A stretch of 64,000 bases of DNA from Streptomyces lacrimifluminis (GTDB lineage: Bacteria; Actinomycetota; Actinomycetes; Streptomycetales; Streptomycetaceae), in assembly GCF_014646095.1 (NCBI RefSeq), contig NZ_BMMU01000030.1, positions 1 to 64,000 of the forward strand. The letters run 5' to 3'. The notes below the pieces were generated by a model. It was not told the origin of the DNA, ran no database searches, and saw nothing but the letters and a program-made list of their open reading frames with translations. This document shows, piece by piece, positions 34,757-41,613 of the stretch. Positions within the stretch are counted from its first letter, which is position 1. The number at the start of each line of letters is the position of its first letter. A program made the position numbers and the translations under genes.

Positions 34757-36637
34757 TCACCCCAGGGTGCCCGCACCCCGCAGCCGACCCATCAACTCCC
34801 GTACGACAGCAGCCCCGTTCAGCGAGAGCACCGACTCCGGATGGAACTGCACCCCGGCGAAACCGGGCCCCCGCAGCGCATGCACCTCCCCGCTCGCACT
34901 CCGGCTGACCTCGACCCCCTGCGCCGCCAGCTCCCTGCTCGCCTCGTCGTCGCAGTGCGCCACGAAGCTGTTGTAGAAGCCGACGGTCTCCGTCCGCCCG
35001 AACAGGTCGATCTCCGTCTGCGCGCCCTGGAACGGCACGTCCTTCCGGACGATCTCCAGCCCCAGCTCCGCCGCGATCAGCTCGTGCCCGAGGCAGACAC
35101 CGAGGACGCCGTGCCGGTGCTCCCGGACGACCTCGGCGGTCAGTTCGCGCAGGAACCGCATCTTCGGGTCGGCCGGGTCACCCGGGTCGCCGGGGCCGGG
35201 CCCGAGCACCAACGGCCCCATGTGCCCTGCGACGGCCTCCCGCAGCCCCGGCTCGTCGTAGCGCCGCACGGTCACCTCCAAACCCGAGGACCGCAGGACG
35301 TGCGCGAGCATCGCCGTGAAGGTGTCCTCGGCGTCGACGACCAGGGCGTGCCCGGTCGGCTCCGCTGCCGTTGCGGTGGCTTCCCGCATCCGCAGCCAGA
35401 ACGGCGCCAGCGAGGCCCGCCGCCCGTCCAGCGCCGCCCGCACCCTCGGATCGTCCGCGAGCCGCGGCCGTACGCCCGTCTCCCGGGGCGGCCCCGGCAC
35501 CACACCCAGTGCCGCCAGCACCCCGGCCGCCTTCGCGTGGGTCTCGGCGACCTCGCCCGCCGGGTCCGAGCCACGGACGAGCGTGGCGCCGACCGGCACC
35601 CGCAGCCGTCCGTCCGGCGCGATGTCGGCGGTCCGGATGAGGATCGGCGAGTCGAGGGTCTGCGCCCCGCCGGCGTCCCGCCCGACGAGTGCCAAGGCCC
35701 CCGCGTAGTAGCCGCGCCCACCGACCTCGTGCCGCTCGATCACCCGGCAGGCGTTCTGCACGGGCGACCCGGTGACGGTCGCCGCGAACATCGTCTCCTT
35801 CAGCACCTCCCGCACATCCAGCGAGGACCGCCCCCGCAACTCGTACTCCGTGTGCGCGAGATGGGCCATCTCCTTCAGCCGCGGCCCCACCACGACCCCG
35901 CCCATGTCGCCGACGGTGCACATCATCTTGAGCTCCTCGTCGACGACCATCGACAGCTCCTCGATCTCCTTGCCGTCGGCGAGGAAACCGAGCAGGTGCT
36001 CGGGGGTGGGCCCCTCCGCCGGATAGCGGTACGTGCCGCTGATCGGGTTCATGACCACGGTCCCGCCGGACATCCTGACGTGCACCTCGGGACTGGCGCC
36101 CACGAGGGTCCGCTCGCCGGTGTGCACCACGAACGTCCAGTACGCGCCCCGCTCCCCGACCAGCAGCCGCCGGAACAGGGCGAGGGCGTCGGCGCGTCCG
36201 AACCCCGGGATCTCGCCCTCGTAAGTCCGCCGGATGACGAAGTTCGCCCCCTCGCCCCGCCCGATCTCCTCCCGCAGCACCCGCCCGACGATGTCCGCGT
36301 ACTCCTCGTCGCCGACGTCGAAGCCACCGCCCTCGACCCGCACGTCGTGCGCGGGAAGCTGGACCAGCGCCTCCTCCAGCGGGAGTTCGTACGTCTCCTC
36401 GGGCGTGAGCACCGTGAGCGGGGTGCCGTCGTCGCGGACGTCGAAGCCGCGCTCGCGGATCTGGCGGAAGGGGATGAGGGCGAGGCCCTCGTCGGGGATG
36501 TCGGCGAGCCGGTCGTACGTGGTCACCGGGCCGAGCAGCAGTTCGACCACGGCCCCCGTTTCGGCGGCACGGCCGGGCGTGCGGCGGCGGAGCAGGGCGA
36601 ACGGGCGGTTGTCGTGCAGGAGCCGGTCGAGTCGCAT
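34757..36637 (-). CDS. Fused anthranilate synthase (TrpE-TrpG)
   Basis: This is a single-chain anthranilate synthase of 626 residues. The N-terminal component I domain carries VGASPEVHVRMSGGTVVMNP, ISGTYRYPAEG, ELSMVVDEELKMM and MFAATVTGSPVQNA. The C-terminal glutamine amidotransferase has VLGPGPGDPGDP, LGVCLGHELIAAELG (nucleophile Cys) and GVQFHPESVLS. The frame opens 74 codons earlier, but ATG 36637 follows AGAGGAA and sits at the true N-terminus. The gene is preceded by a Trp-rich leader peptide and attenuator, which supports primary tryptophan supply rather than only antibiotic or phenazine synthesis. Confidence 0.94.
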   Translation of the reverse strand: MRLDRLLHDNRPFALLRRRTPGRAAETGAVVELLLGPVTTYDRLADIPDEGLALIPFRQIRERGFDVRDDGTPLTVLTPEETYELPLEEALVQLPAHDVRVEGGGFDVGDEEYADIVGRVLREEIGRGEGANFVIRRTYEGEIPGFGRADALALFRRLLVGERGAYWTFVVHTGERTLVGASPEVHVRMSGGTVVMNPISGTYRYPAEGPTPEHLLGFLADGKEIEELSMVVDEELKMMCTVGDMGGVVVGPRLKEMAHLAHTEYELRGRSSLDVREVLKETMFAATVTGSPVQNACRVIERHEVGGRGYYAGALALVGRDAGGAQTLDSPILIRTADIAPDGRLRVPVGATLVRGSDPAGEVAETHAKAAGVLAALGVVPGPPRETGVRPRLADDPRVRAALDGRRASLAPFWLRMREATATAAEPTGHALVVDAEDTFTAMLAHVLRSSGLEVTVRRYDEPGLREAVAGHMGPLVLGPGPGDPGDPADPKMRFLRELTAEVVREHRHGVLGVCLGHELIAAELGLEIVRKDVPFQGAQTEIDLFGRTETVGFYNSFVAHCDDEASRELAAQGVEVSRSASGEVHALRGPGFAGVQFHPESVLSLNGAAVVRELMGRLRGAGTLG

Positions 36638-36705
36638 CGTTCCTCTTCCATCGATCGATGACTGGATCAGTGATCGGGAGGAACGGCCGGCGCGGAAGTC
36701 CGCGA

Positions 36706-36737
36706 AAACACCGAAGGCCGCCCCTCGGGCGGCCTTC
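36706..36737 (-). terminator. trp attenuator terminator
   Basis: On the minus strand a perfect 10-bp stem (36737-36728 with 36722-36713) with a 5-base loop is followed by GGTGTTTT. It lies between the leader peptide stop and the fused trpEG start, as expected for transcription attenuation. Confidence 0.85.
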
Positions 36738-36759
36738 GCGAAGTCGTGCGTACGCGCAG

Positions 36760-36822
36760 TCAGTGGGCCGCCGGGTGAGCGGGCCACCACCAGTTCTGGT
36801 TCTGGGTCGAGTGCGCGAACAT
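36760..36822 (-). CDS. trpL: trp leader peptide
   Basis: This 20-residue peptide reads MFAHSTQNQNWWWPAHPAAH and has three consecutive tryptophan codons. When charged tRNA-Trp is scarce, ribosomes should stall here and allow readthrough of the downstream hairpin into the fused anthranilate synthase gene. It closely resembles the known Streptomyces trpE leader. Confidence 0.9.
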   Translation of the reverse strand: MFAHSTQNQNWWWPAHPAAH

Positions 36823-36935
36823 GCGACGGACCATACACCACAGGCCGTGGACGGATCATGAACCGGCGCGCGGACCGGTCATTCCGCTGACCGGACCCGA
36901 ACGAGCGAACCCCGTCTCACGTGATGAGCAGGCGG

Positions 36936-36963
36936 TTGGACGCCCGACACGACCCCGTAATGT
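36936..36963 (+). promoter_or_regulatory. Promoter for DAHP synthase, predicted leaderless
   Basis: TTGGAC (36936-36941) and TAATGT (36958-36963) are 16 bases apart. The GTG start codon begins 7 bases after the -10 box, so transcription should start at or next to it. Confidence 0.6.
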
Positions 36964-36970
36964 TGGGGCC

Positions 36971-38323
36971 GTGACCGTGAACGCTAAGACCAGCGCCAGC
37001 GCTGGCAACACCTGGCGAGACCTGCCCGCGGCGCAGCAGCCCGAGTACCCCGACACCGAGGCTCTGCGCGCAGTCGTTGCGGAGCTGGAGTCGTATCCCC
37101 CGCTTGTTTTCGCGGGCGAGTGCGACCAGCTGCGCGCCCGGATGGCGGCCGTCGCCAAGGGAGAGGCGTTCCTCCTCCAGGGCGGCGACTGCGCGGAGTC
37201 CTTCGACGCCGTCGGCGCCGAGCAGATCCGCGCCAAGCTGAAGACCCTCCTCCAGATGGGCGCCGTCCTCACCTACGCGGCCTCCGTGCCGGTCGTGAAG
37301 GTCGGGCGGATCGCCGGCCAGTACTCCAAGCCGCGTTCCAAGGGCACCGAGACCCGCGACGGCGTGACCCTGCCGACGTACCGCGGTGACTCGGTCAACG
37401 GCTTCGACTTCGACGAGGCGTCCCGGATCCCGGACCCCGAGCGGCTGAAGCGGATGTACAACGCGTCCGCCTCCACGCTCAACCTGGTCCGCGCCTTCAC
37501 CACCGGCGGCTACGCCGACCTGCGCCAGGTGCACGCCTGGAACCAGGACTTCGTGAAGTCGTCCCCGTCCGGCCAGCGGTACGAGCAGCTGGCCCGCGAG
37601 ATCGACAACGCGCTGAACTTCATGCGCGCCTGTGGCACGGACCCGGCCGAGTTCCAGACGGTCGAGTTCTACTCCTCGCACGAGGCGCTGCTGCTGGACT
37701 ACGAGTCGGCGCTGACCCGCGTCGACTCCCGCACCGGACGGCTGTACGACGTCTCGGCGCACATGGTGTGGATCGGTGAGCGCACCCGGCAGCTGGACGG
37801 CGCGCACATCGAGTTCGCCTCCCAGGTCCGCAACCCGATCGGCATCAAGCTCGGCCCGACGACGACGGCCGAGGAGGCGCTGCAGTACATCGAGCGCCTC
37901 GACCCGGACCGTGAGCCGGGCCGGCTGACCTTCATCGTCCGCATGGGCGCCGACAAGGTCCGCGACAAGCTGCCCGAGCTGGTCGAGAAGGTCACGGCGT
38001 CGGGTTCGACGGTGGCCTGGATCACCGACCCGATGCACGGGAACACGTACGAGGCGGCCTCCGGTCACAAGACCCGCCGCTTCGACGACGTCCTCGACGA
38101 GGTCAAGGGCTTCTTCGAGGTTCACAAGGAGTTGGGTACGCACCCCGGCGGTATCCATGTGGAGCTGACCGGTGACGACGTCACCGAGTGCGTGGGCGGC
38201 GGCGACGAGATCTTCGTCGACGACCTGCACCACCGCTACGAGACGGCCTGCGACCCCCGCCTGAACCGCAGCCAGTCGCTCGACCTGGCGTTCCTGGTCG
38301 CGGAGATGTACCGGGACCAGTAG
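36971..38323 (+). CDS. aroH: Class II 3-deoxy-7-phosphoheptulonate (DAHP) synthase
   Basis: This plant-type (class II) DAHP synthase of 450 residues catalyses the first shikimate-pathway step from PEP and erythrose 4-phosphate. Family segments include FLLQGGDCAESFD, WNQDFVKSSPSG, EFYSSHEALLLDYE, AWITDPMHGNTYEA and HVELTGDDVTECVGG, which hold the metal and substrate residues. The frame is open to 36821, but codons before GTG 36971 lie on the opposite strand of the trp leader. It is divergent from trpEG, which joins pathway entry and tryptophan branch at one locus. Confidence 0.96.
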   Translation: MTVNAKTSASAGNTWRDLPAAQQPEYPDTEALRAVVAELESYPPLVFAGECDQLRARMAAVAKGEAFLLQGGDCAESFDAVGAEQIRAKLKTLLQMGAVLTYAASVPVVKVGRIAGQYSKPRSKGTETRDGVTLPTYRGDSVNGFDFDEASRIPDPERLKRMYNASASTLNLVRAFTTGGYADLRQVHAWNQDFVKSSPSGQRYEQLAREIDNALNFMRACGTDPAEFQTVEFYSSHEALLLDYESALTRVDSRTGRLYDVSAHMVWIGERTRQLDGAHIEFASQVRNPIGIKLGPTTTAEEALQYIERLDPDREPGRLTFIVRMGADKVRDKLPELVEKVTASGSTVAWITDPMHGNTYEAASGHKTRRFDDVLDEVKGFFEVHKELGTHPGGIHVELTGDDVTECVGGGDEIFVDDLHHRYETACDPRLNRSQSLDLAFLVAEMYRDQ

Positions 38324-38361
38324 CAGATCACCAGCTGTTGCGCCTCTTACCGGCGCGTGTC

Positions 38362-38404
38362 GTGGGGCGCGGATCACATACGATCCGCGCCCCACACCAC
38401 TTTT
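38362..38404 (+). terminator. Terminator after DAHP synthase
   Basis: A perfect 14-bp stem (38362-38375 with 38382-38395) closes ACATAC and is followed by ACCACTTTT. Confidence 0.9.
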
Positions 38405-38428
38405 CGGGCCCCTGCGAGCCGGGTAAGG

Positions 38429-38447
38429 TTAGGTTTGCCTCACCGGC
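38429..38447 (+). promoter_or_regulatory. Iron box (DmdR1/IdeR-type) upstream of bfd
   Basis: TTAGGTTTGCCTCACCGGC matches the left half of the Streptomyces iron box TTAGGTTAGGCTAACCTAA well and the right half partly. It lies 61 bases before bfd, so repression under iron-replete conditions is expected. Confidence 0.65.
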
Positions 38448-38508
38448 CAAGCGGACATCCTGGTCTCGGTACGGCACGACCTTTGGACCCCGTCGGGAGG
38501 TGACCCGC

Positions 38509-38736
38509 GTGTACGTCTGCAACTGCTTCGGAGTGACCGAGACGCAGGTGAGGAAGCATGCGGCGGACGGCGCCTGCACGCCCCGGCAGATAGCGTCGGC
38601 CTGCAAGGCGGGCACGGACTGCGGCTCGTGCGTACGGCGCATCCAGGCACTGCTGGGCAGGGGCGCGTACCCGACCCGCGGACTCGTGGACGAGGGTCGG
38701 CCGGTCCGGGCTGAACAGTTGGACGAGGCCGCCTAG
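38509..38736 (+). CDS. bfd: Bacterioferritin-associated ferredoxin (BFD-like [2Fe-2S] protein)
   Basis: This small 75-residue protein reduces bacterioferritin to release stored iron. The four cluster cysteines are C4, C6, C38 and C41 (VCNC and GTDCGSC), which is the BFD pattern. GTG 38509 is chosen because GGGAGGTGA precedes it. An in-frame GTG three codons earlier overlaps that site. The open frame that runs further upstream is inside the DAHP synthase gene. It is convergent with the bacterioferritin gene with only 12 bases between stops. Confidence 0.93.
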   Translation: MYVCNCFGVTETQVRKHAADGACTPRQIASACKAGTDCGSCVRRIQALLGRGAYPTRGLVDEGRPVRAEQLDEAA

Positions 38737-38748
38737 CCTGGAGCGGGC

Positions 38749-39228
38749 TCAGCTCTCGGGTTGCTCGATGAGCTGCGCGATGTAGAGCGCCTCGCCGAGC
38801 TTCTCCACCAGTTCCAGCTGGGTGTCCAGGTAGTCGATGTGGTGCTCCTCGTCCGCGAGGATCGACTCGAAGATGTTCGCCGACGTGATGTCACCCTTGC
38901 CGCGCATGACCTCGATACCGCGCTTGAGGCGGTCGATCGCCTCGACCTCGACCTGCCGGTCCGCCTGGAACATCTCCGTGAGGGTCTGGCCCACCCGCAC
39001 ATGGAAGAGCCGCTGGTAGTTCGGCAGGCCGTCCAGGAACAGAATCCGGTCGGTGAGGAGCTCCGCGTGCTTCATCTCGTCGATGGACTCGTGTCGCGTG
39101 TACTTCGCGAGCTTCGTCCAGCCGAAGTTCTCCTGCATCTTCGCGTGCAGGAAGTACTGGTTGATCGCCGTGAGTTCGGCGGTCAGCTGCTCGTTGAGGA
39201 ATTCGATGACCTCGGGGTCGCCCTGCAT
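38749..39228 (-). CDS. bfr: Bacterioferritin
   Basis: This is the 159-residue subunit of the 24-mer haem-containing iron store. Ferroxidase ligands are visible: Glu18 in LTAELTAINQYF, Glu51 and His54 in HESIDEMKHAE, Glu94 in VEVEAIDR, and Glu127 with His130 in LADEEHHIDYL. The haem-ligand Met52 is present (DEMKHA). ATG 39228 has AAGGAA upstream; a Met six codons earlier is less likely. The adjoining bfd supplies the reductant for iron release. Confidence 0.97.
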   Translation of the reverse strand: MQGDPEVIEFLNEQLTAELTAINQYFLHAKMQENFGWTKLAKYTRHESIDEMKHAELLTDRILFLDGLPNYQRLFHVRVGQTLTEMFQADRQVEVEAIDRLKRGIEVMRGKGDITSANIFESILADEEHHIDYLDTQLELVEKLGEALYIAQLIEQPES

Positions 39229-39303
39229 CGCGGCGGTTCCTTCCAAGCGGGGGAGTGGGGTGGTTGCCGCCGAATGATTGCATCGCCGCCGAAGATCGTC
39301 CAG

Positions 39304-39317
39304 TAAGTGCGCACTTA
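39304..39317. promoter_or_regulatory. Perfect palindrome between bfr and the Mo-oxidoreductase gene
   Basis: TAAGTGCGCACTTA is a 14-bp perfect palindrome 76 bases before bfr and 97 before the divergent gene. No regulator is assigned. Confidence 0.4.
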
Positions 39318-39413
39318 GTAAGTAAGGGCAGGCTTAGTCCATGTTATCCGGACTTGACGGAGTCTGGACTGGCCTGGTCATGCGCACTCTCCCTGGTCTG
39401 TCAGGATGGAGTC

Positions 39414-40061
39414 ATGGGTCAGCCGGTGGAAAGTGAATCGGGAGAGCGCGATTCAGGAGGTGCGGCGCAGCCCGAATTGCCGCCGGGACAGCGCGTACAG
39501 CGCGGCTGGCCGGTCACCCATTATGGGCCGGTGCCCAAATTCCGCCCCGAACGCTGGGAGTTCAGGGTTTTCGGCGCCACCGCCGACGGTGACAAGCACT
39601 GCTGGAACCACGAGGAGTTCACGGCCCTGCCGCACTCCTCCGTTCTGGCCGACCTGCACTGCGTGACGAAGTTCAGCATGCTCGGCGCCGAGTGGGGCGG
39701 AATTCCGGCGCGGACGATCCTTGCGGCGGCTCCGCCGGCGCCCGAGGTCACGCACGTCATGGTCTGGGCGGAATACGGCTTCAGCTCGAATCTCCGACTG
39801 GCCGATTTCGCCTCCGACGGCACGATCTTCGCCACCCACAAGGACGGTGAACTCCTCACCGCCGAACACGGCTTCCCGCTCCGGCTGGTCGTGCCCCACC
39901 TGTACGCCTGGAAGGGTCCCAAGTGGGTGCGCGGGGTCGAGTACATGACCGCGGACCGCCGCGGCTTCTGGGAGGAGCGCGGCTATCACAACGTCGGCGA
40001 CCCGTGGCGCGAGCAGCGCTACTCCTACCAGGAGGAGCCCGGGGACGGCCCCGAGCTCTGA
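39414..40061 (+). CDS. Sulfite oxidase-like molybdopterin oxidoreductase
   Basis: This 215-residue protein consists of the molybdopterin-binding domain of the sulfite oxidase/YedY fold. The molybdenum-ligand cysteine is C83 in DLHCVTKFS, and HYGPVPKFRPERWEFRVFG and HLYAWKGPKWVRGVEYM are typical. No signal peptide is present, so it is probably cytoplasmic. It lacks the haem and dimerisation domains of sulfite dehydrogenases. The start at ATG 39414 follows GGATGGAG. The substrate is not known. Confidence 0.88.
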   Translation: MGQPVESESGERDSGGAAQPELPPGQRVQRGWPVTHYGPVPKFRPERWEFRVFGATADGDKHCWNHEEFTALPHSSVLADLHCVTKFSMLGAEWGGIPARTILAAAPPAPEVTHVMVWAEYGFSSNLRLADFASDGTIFATHKDGELLTAEHGFPLRLVVPHLYAWKGPKWVRGVEYMTADRRGFWEERGYHNVGDPWREQRYSYQEEPGDGPEL

Positions 40062-40078
40062 GGTCCTGAGTGTTGAGG

Positions 40079-40564
40079 TCAGTGGTGGTAGCGGTGCACC
40101 ACCGCGTGGCCCTTGCCGCGGCCGATCGTCCACTTGTTGACCGGTGTGGTGATCACGAAGGCGGCGGCGAGCGCGATGGCCAGTACCCACCAGAAGCTCG
40201 CGTCCGTCAGTTCGGCGTCCATCGCTCCCGGCCAGAAGAGGATCACGCCGTTGTCGATCAGCTCCATCACGGCGATGGAGAGGGTGTCGGCGGCGAGCGC
40301 GACCCGGATCGCGGTCTTGAGGCCGACGCCCGCCTTCAGGACGCCGCGCAGGGTGAAGGCGTAGCCGAAGAAGAAGGCGAGTGTGATCGCCAGGACCAGC
40401 GTGGGGACGTCGCCCCAGCCGAGCGCGGTGCCGATCACCATGCCCAGCACCTCGCCGATGGCGCAGCCGGTCAGACAGTGAAGGGTGGCCTGGACGGCCA
40501 CGGCCCAGGTGGCGGCCGGGGTGTGGGCTGGTGTGTGCTGGTGTGCGTGTGTCTGGTGCTCCAT
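40079..40564 (-). CDS. DUF4396 membrane protein with His-rich N-terminus
   Basis: This 161-residue protein has four hydrophobic helices. The N-terminus reads MEHQTHAHQHTPAHTPA and is rich in histidine, a possible metal-binding patch. ATLHCLTGCAIGEVLGM, with its Cys and His, begins the first helix. The features match the DUF4396 family. GGGAGC precedes ATG 40564; the open frame above it lies across the operator. The palindrome at 40614-40630 resembles copper-sensor sites, so copper handling is a reasonable hypothesis. No function is established. Confidence 0.82.
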   Translation of the reverse strand: MEHQTHAHQHTPAHTPAATWAVAVQATLHCLTGCAIGEVLGMVIGTALGWGDVPTLVLAITLAFFFGYAFTLRGVLKAGVGLKTAIRVALAADTLSIAVMELIDNGVILFWPGAMDAELTDASFWWVLAIALAAAFVITTPVNKWTIGRGKGHAVVHRYHH

Positions 40565-40613
40565 GAGTGCTCCCGGTGTCACGCGGTCACGGTTTCCTGC
40601 ACTCGTCAGCAAT

Positions 40614-40630
40614 ATACCCCCCGGGGGTAT
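40614..40630 (-). promoter_or_regulatory. CsoR-like copper operator upstream of the DUF4396 gene
   Basis: ATACCCCCCGGGGGTAT is a near-perfect G/C-tract palindrome flanked by A/T, as at CsoR-regulated promoters of Streptomyces. It lies 50-66 bases before the ATG. Confidence 0.6.
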
Positions 40631-40660
40631 TCCCGGGTATTGCCCCCGCTGCTCTGTGTC

Positions 40661-41530
40661 CTACCCGTCCCGGAGTTTCTTCAGCCGCTCCACGTCCGCC
40701 GCGTGCCCCTCCTTCCCGCCGGGCGTCTCGATGATCAGCGGTACGCCGTCGGTCGCGGGGTGCGTCATCAGCGCGCGGAACGGGTCCTCGCCGATATGAC
40801 CCGCGCCGATGTTCGCGTGCCGGTCCTTGTGCGCGCCGACCACGTCCTTGGAGTCGTTGGCGTGGATCAGCTTCAGCCGCCCCTCGCCGACCGTGTCCAC
40901 GAGCAGGTCGAGGGTCTGGTGCATCCCGCTGGGCCCGGTCAGATCGTGCCCGGCGGCGAAGATGTGGCAGGTGTCGAGGCAGACGCCGAGCTTCGGATGG
41001 GCGTCGAGCGCCTCGAAGTACGGCCCGAAGTCCCAGGTGCGCGAGCAGAGGGAGGAGCCCTGCCCCGCGGTCGATTCGAGGAGCAGATACGGGTCGTCGT
41101 CGTGGGTGAGCTCGTCGAGCAGCGGCAGCAGGTGCTCCCGTACCTGCTTGAGGGCCACGGACCGCTCCCGCCCGCCGGTCGCGCTCCCGGTGTGCACCAC
41201 CACGCCCAGCGCGCCGATCTCCCGCCCGCGCCGCAGTGAATGGCGCAGCGACTCCACCGACCGCTCGACGGTCGCCTCGGTGTGCGAACCGAAGTTGATC
41301 AGGTACGGGGCATGGACGTACGCCGGGATCGAGCCCTCGGCGCAGGCCGTCCGGAACTCCTCGTCCTGCCGGGGATTGCCGACGGGCGTCGCCCAGCCAC
41401 GCGGATTGGCGACGAAGACCTGAACCGTCTCGGCCAGGAGGTCGCGGGCGTAGGACAGGCCGACGGAGTGGAGACCGCCGGCCACGGGAACATGGCCGCC
41501 GACGGGATTGCGGAGCTGCTTGCTGGTCAC
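40661..41530 (-). CDS. nfo: Deoxyribonuclease IV (AP endonuclease, Nfo)
   Basis: This zinc-dependent apurinic/apyrimidinic endonuclease of base-excision repair has 289 residues. Metal ligands sit in AYVHAPYLINFGS, GVVVHTGSA, LLLESTAGQG, CLDTCHIFAAGHD, LIHANDSKD, RHANIGAGHIG and IIETPG, which cover the set seen in E. coli Nfo. The GTG start follows directly on AAAGG, and CACCCT lies 6 bases before it, so a leaderless start is possible. A short CACCCT-GAA-AGGGTG repeat overlaps the start. Confidence 0.95.
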   Translation of the reverse strand: MTSKQLRNPVGGHVPVAGGLHSVGLSYARDLLAETVQVFVANPRGWATPVGNPRQDEEFRTACAEGSIPAYVHAPYLINFGSHTEATVERSVESLRHSLRRGREIGALGVVVHTGSATGGRERSVALKQVREHLLPLLDELTHDDDPYLLLESTAGQGSSLCSRTWDFGPYFEALDAHPKLGVCLDTCHIFAAGHDLTGPSGMHQTLDLLVDTVGEGRLKLIHANDSKDVVGAHKDRHANIGAGHIGEDPFRALMTHPATDGVPLIIETPGGKEGHAADVERLKKLRDG

Positions 41531-41613
41531 CCTTTCAGGGTGGCACGCGGCGCTCCGTGTCCCGTCGGCGGATGCCGATGGCCTGCGACTGCGACTGCGA
41601 CTGTCCGCAGGGG

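Noticed and set aside
38188..38508. An extended bfd reading frame
   Set aside because: The first part overlaps the DAHP synthase gene and its terminator. The BFD domain begins at GTG 38509 after a strong ribosome binding site.
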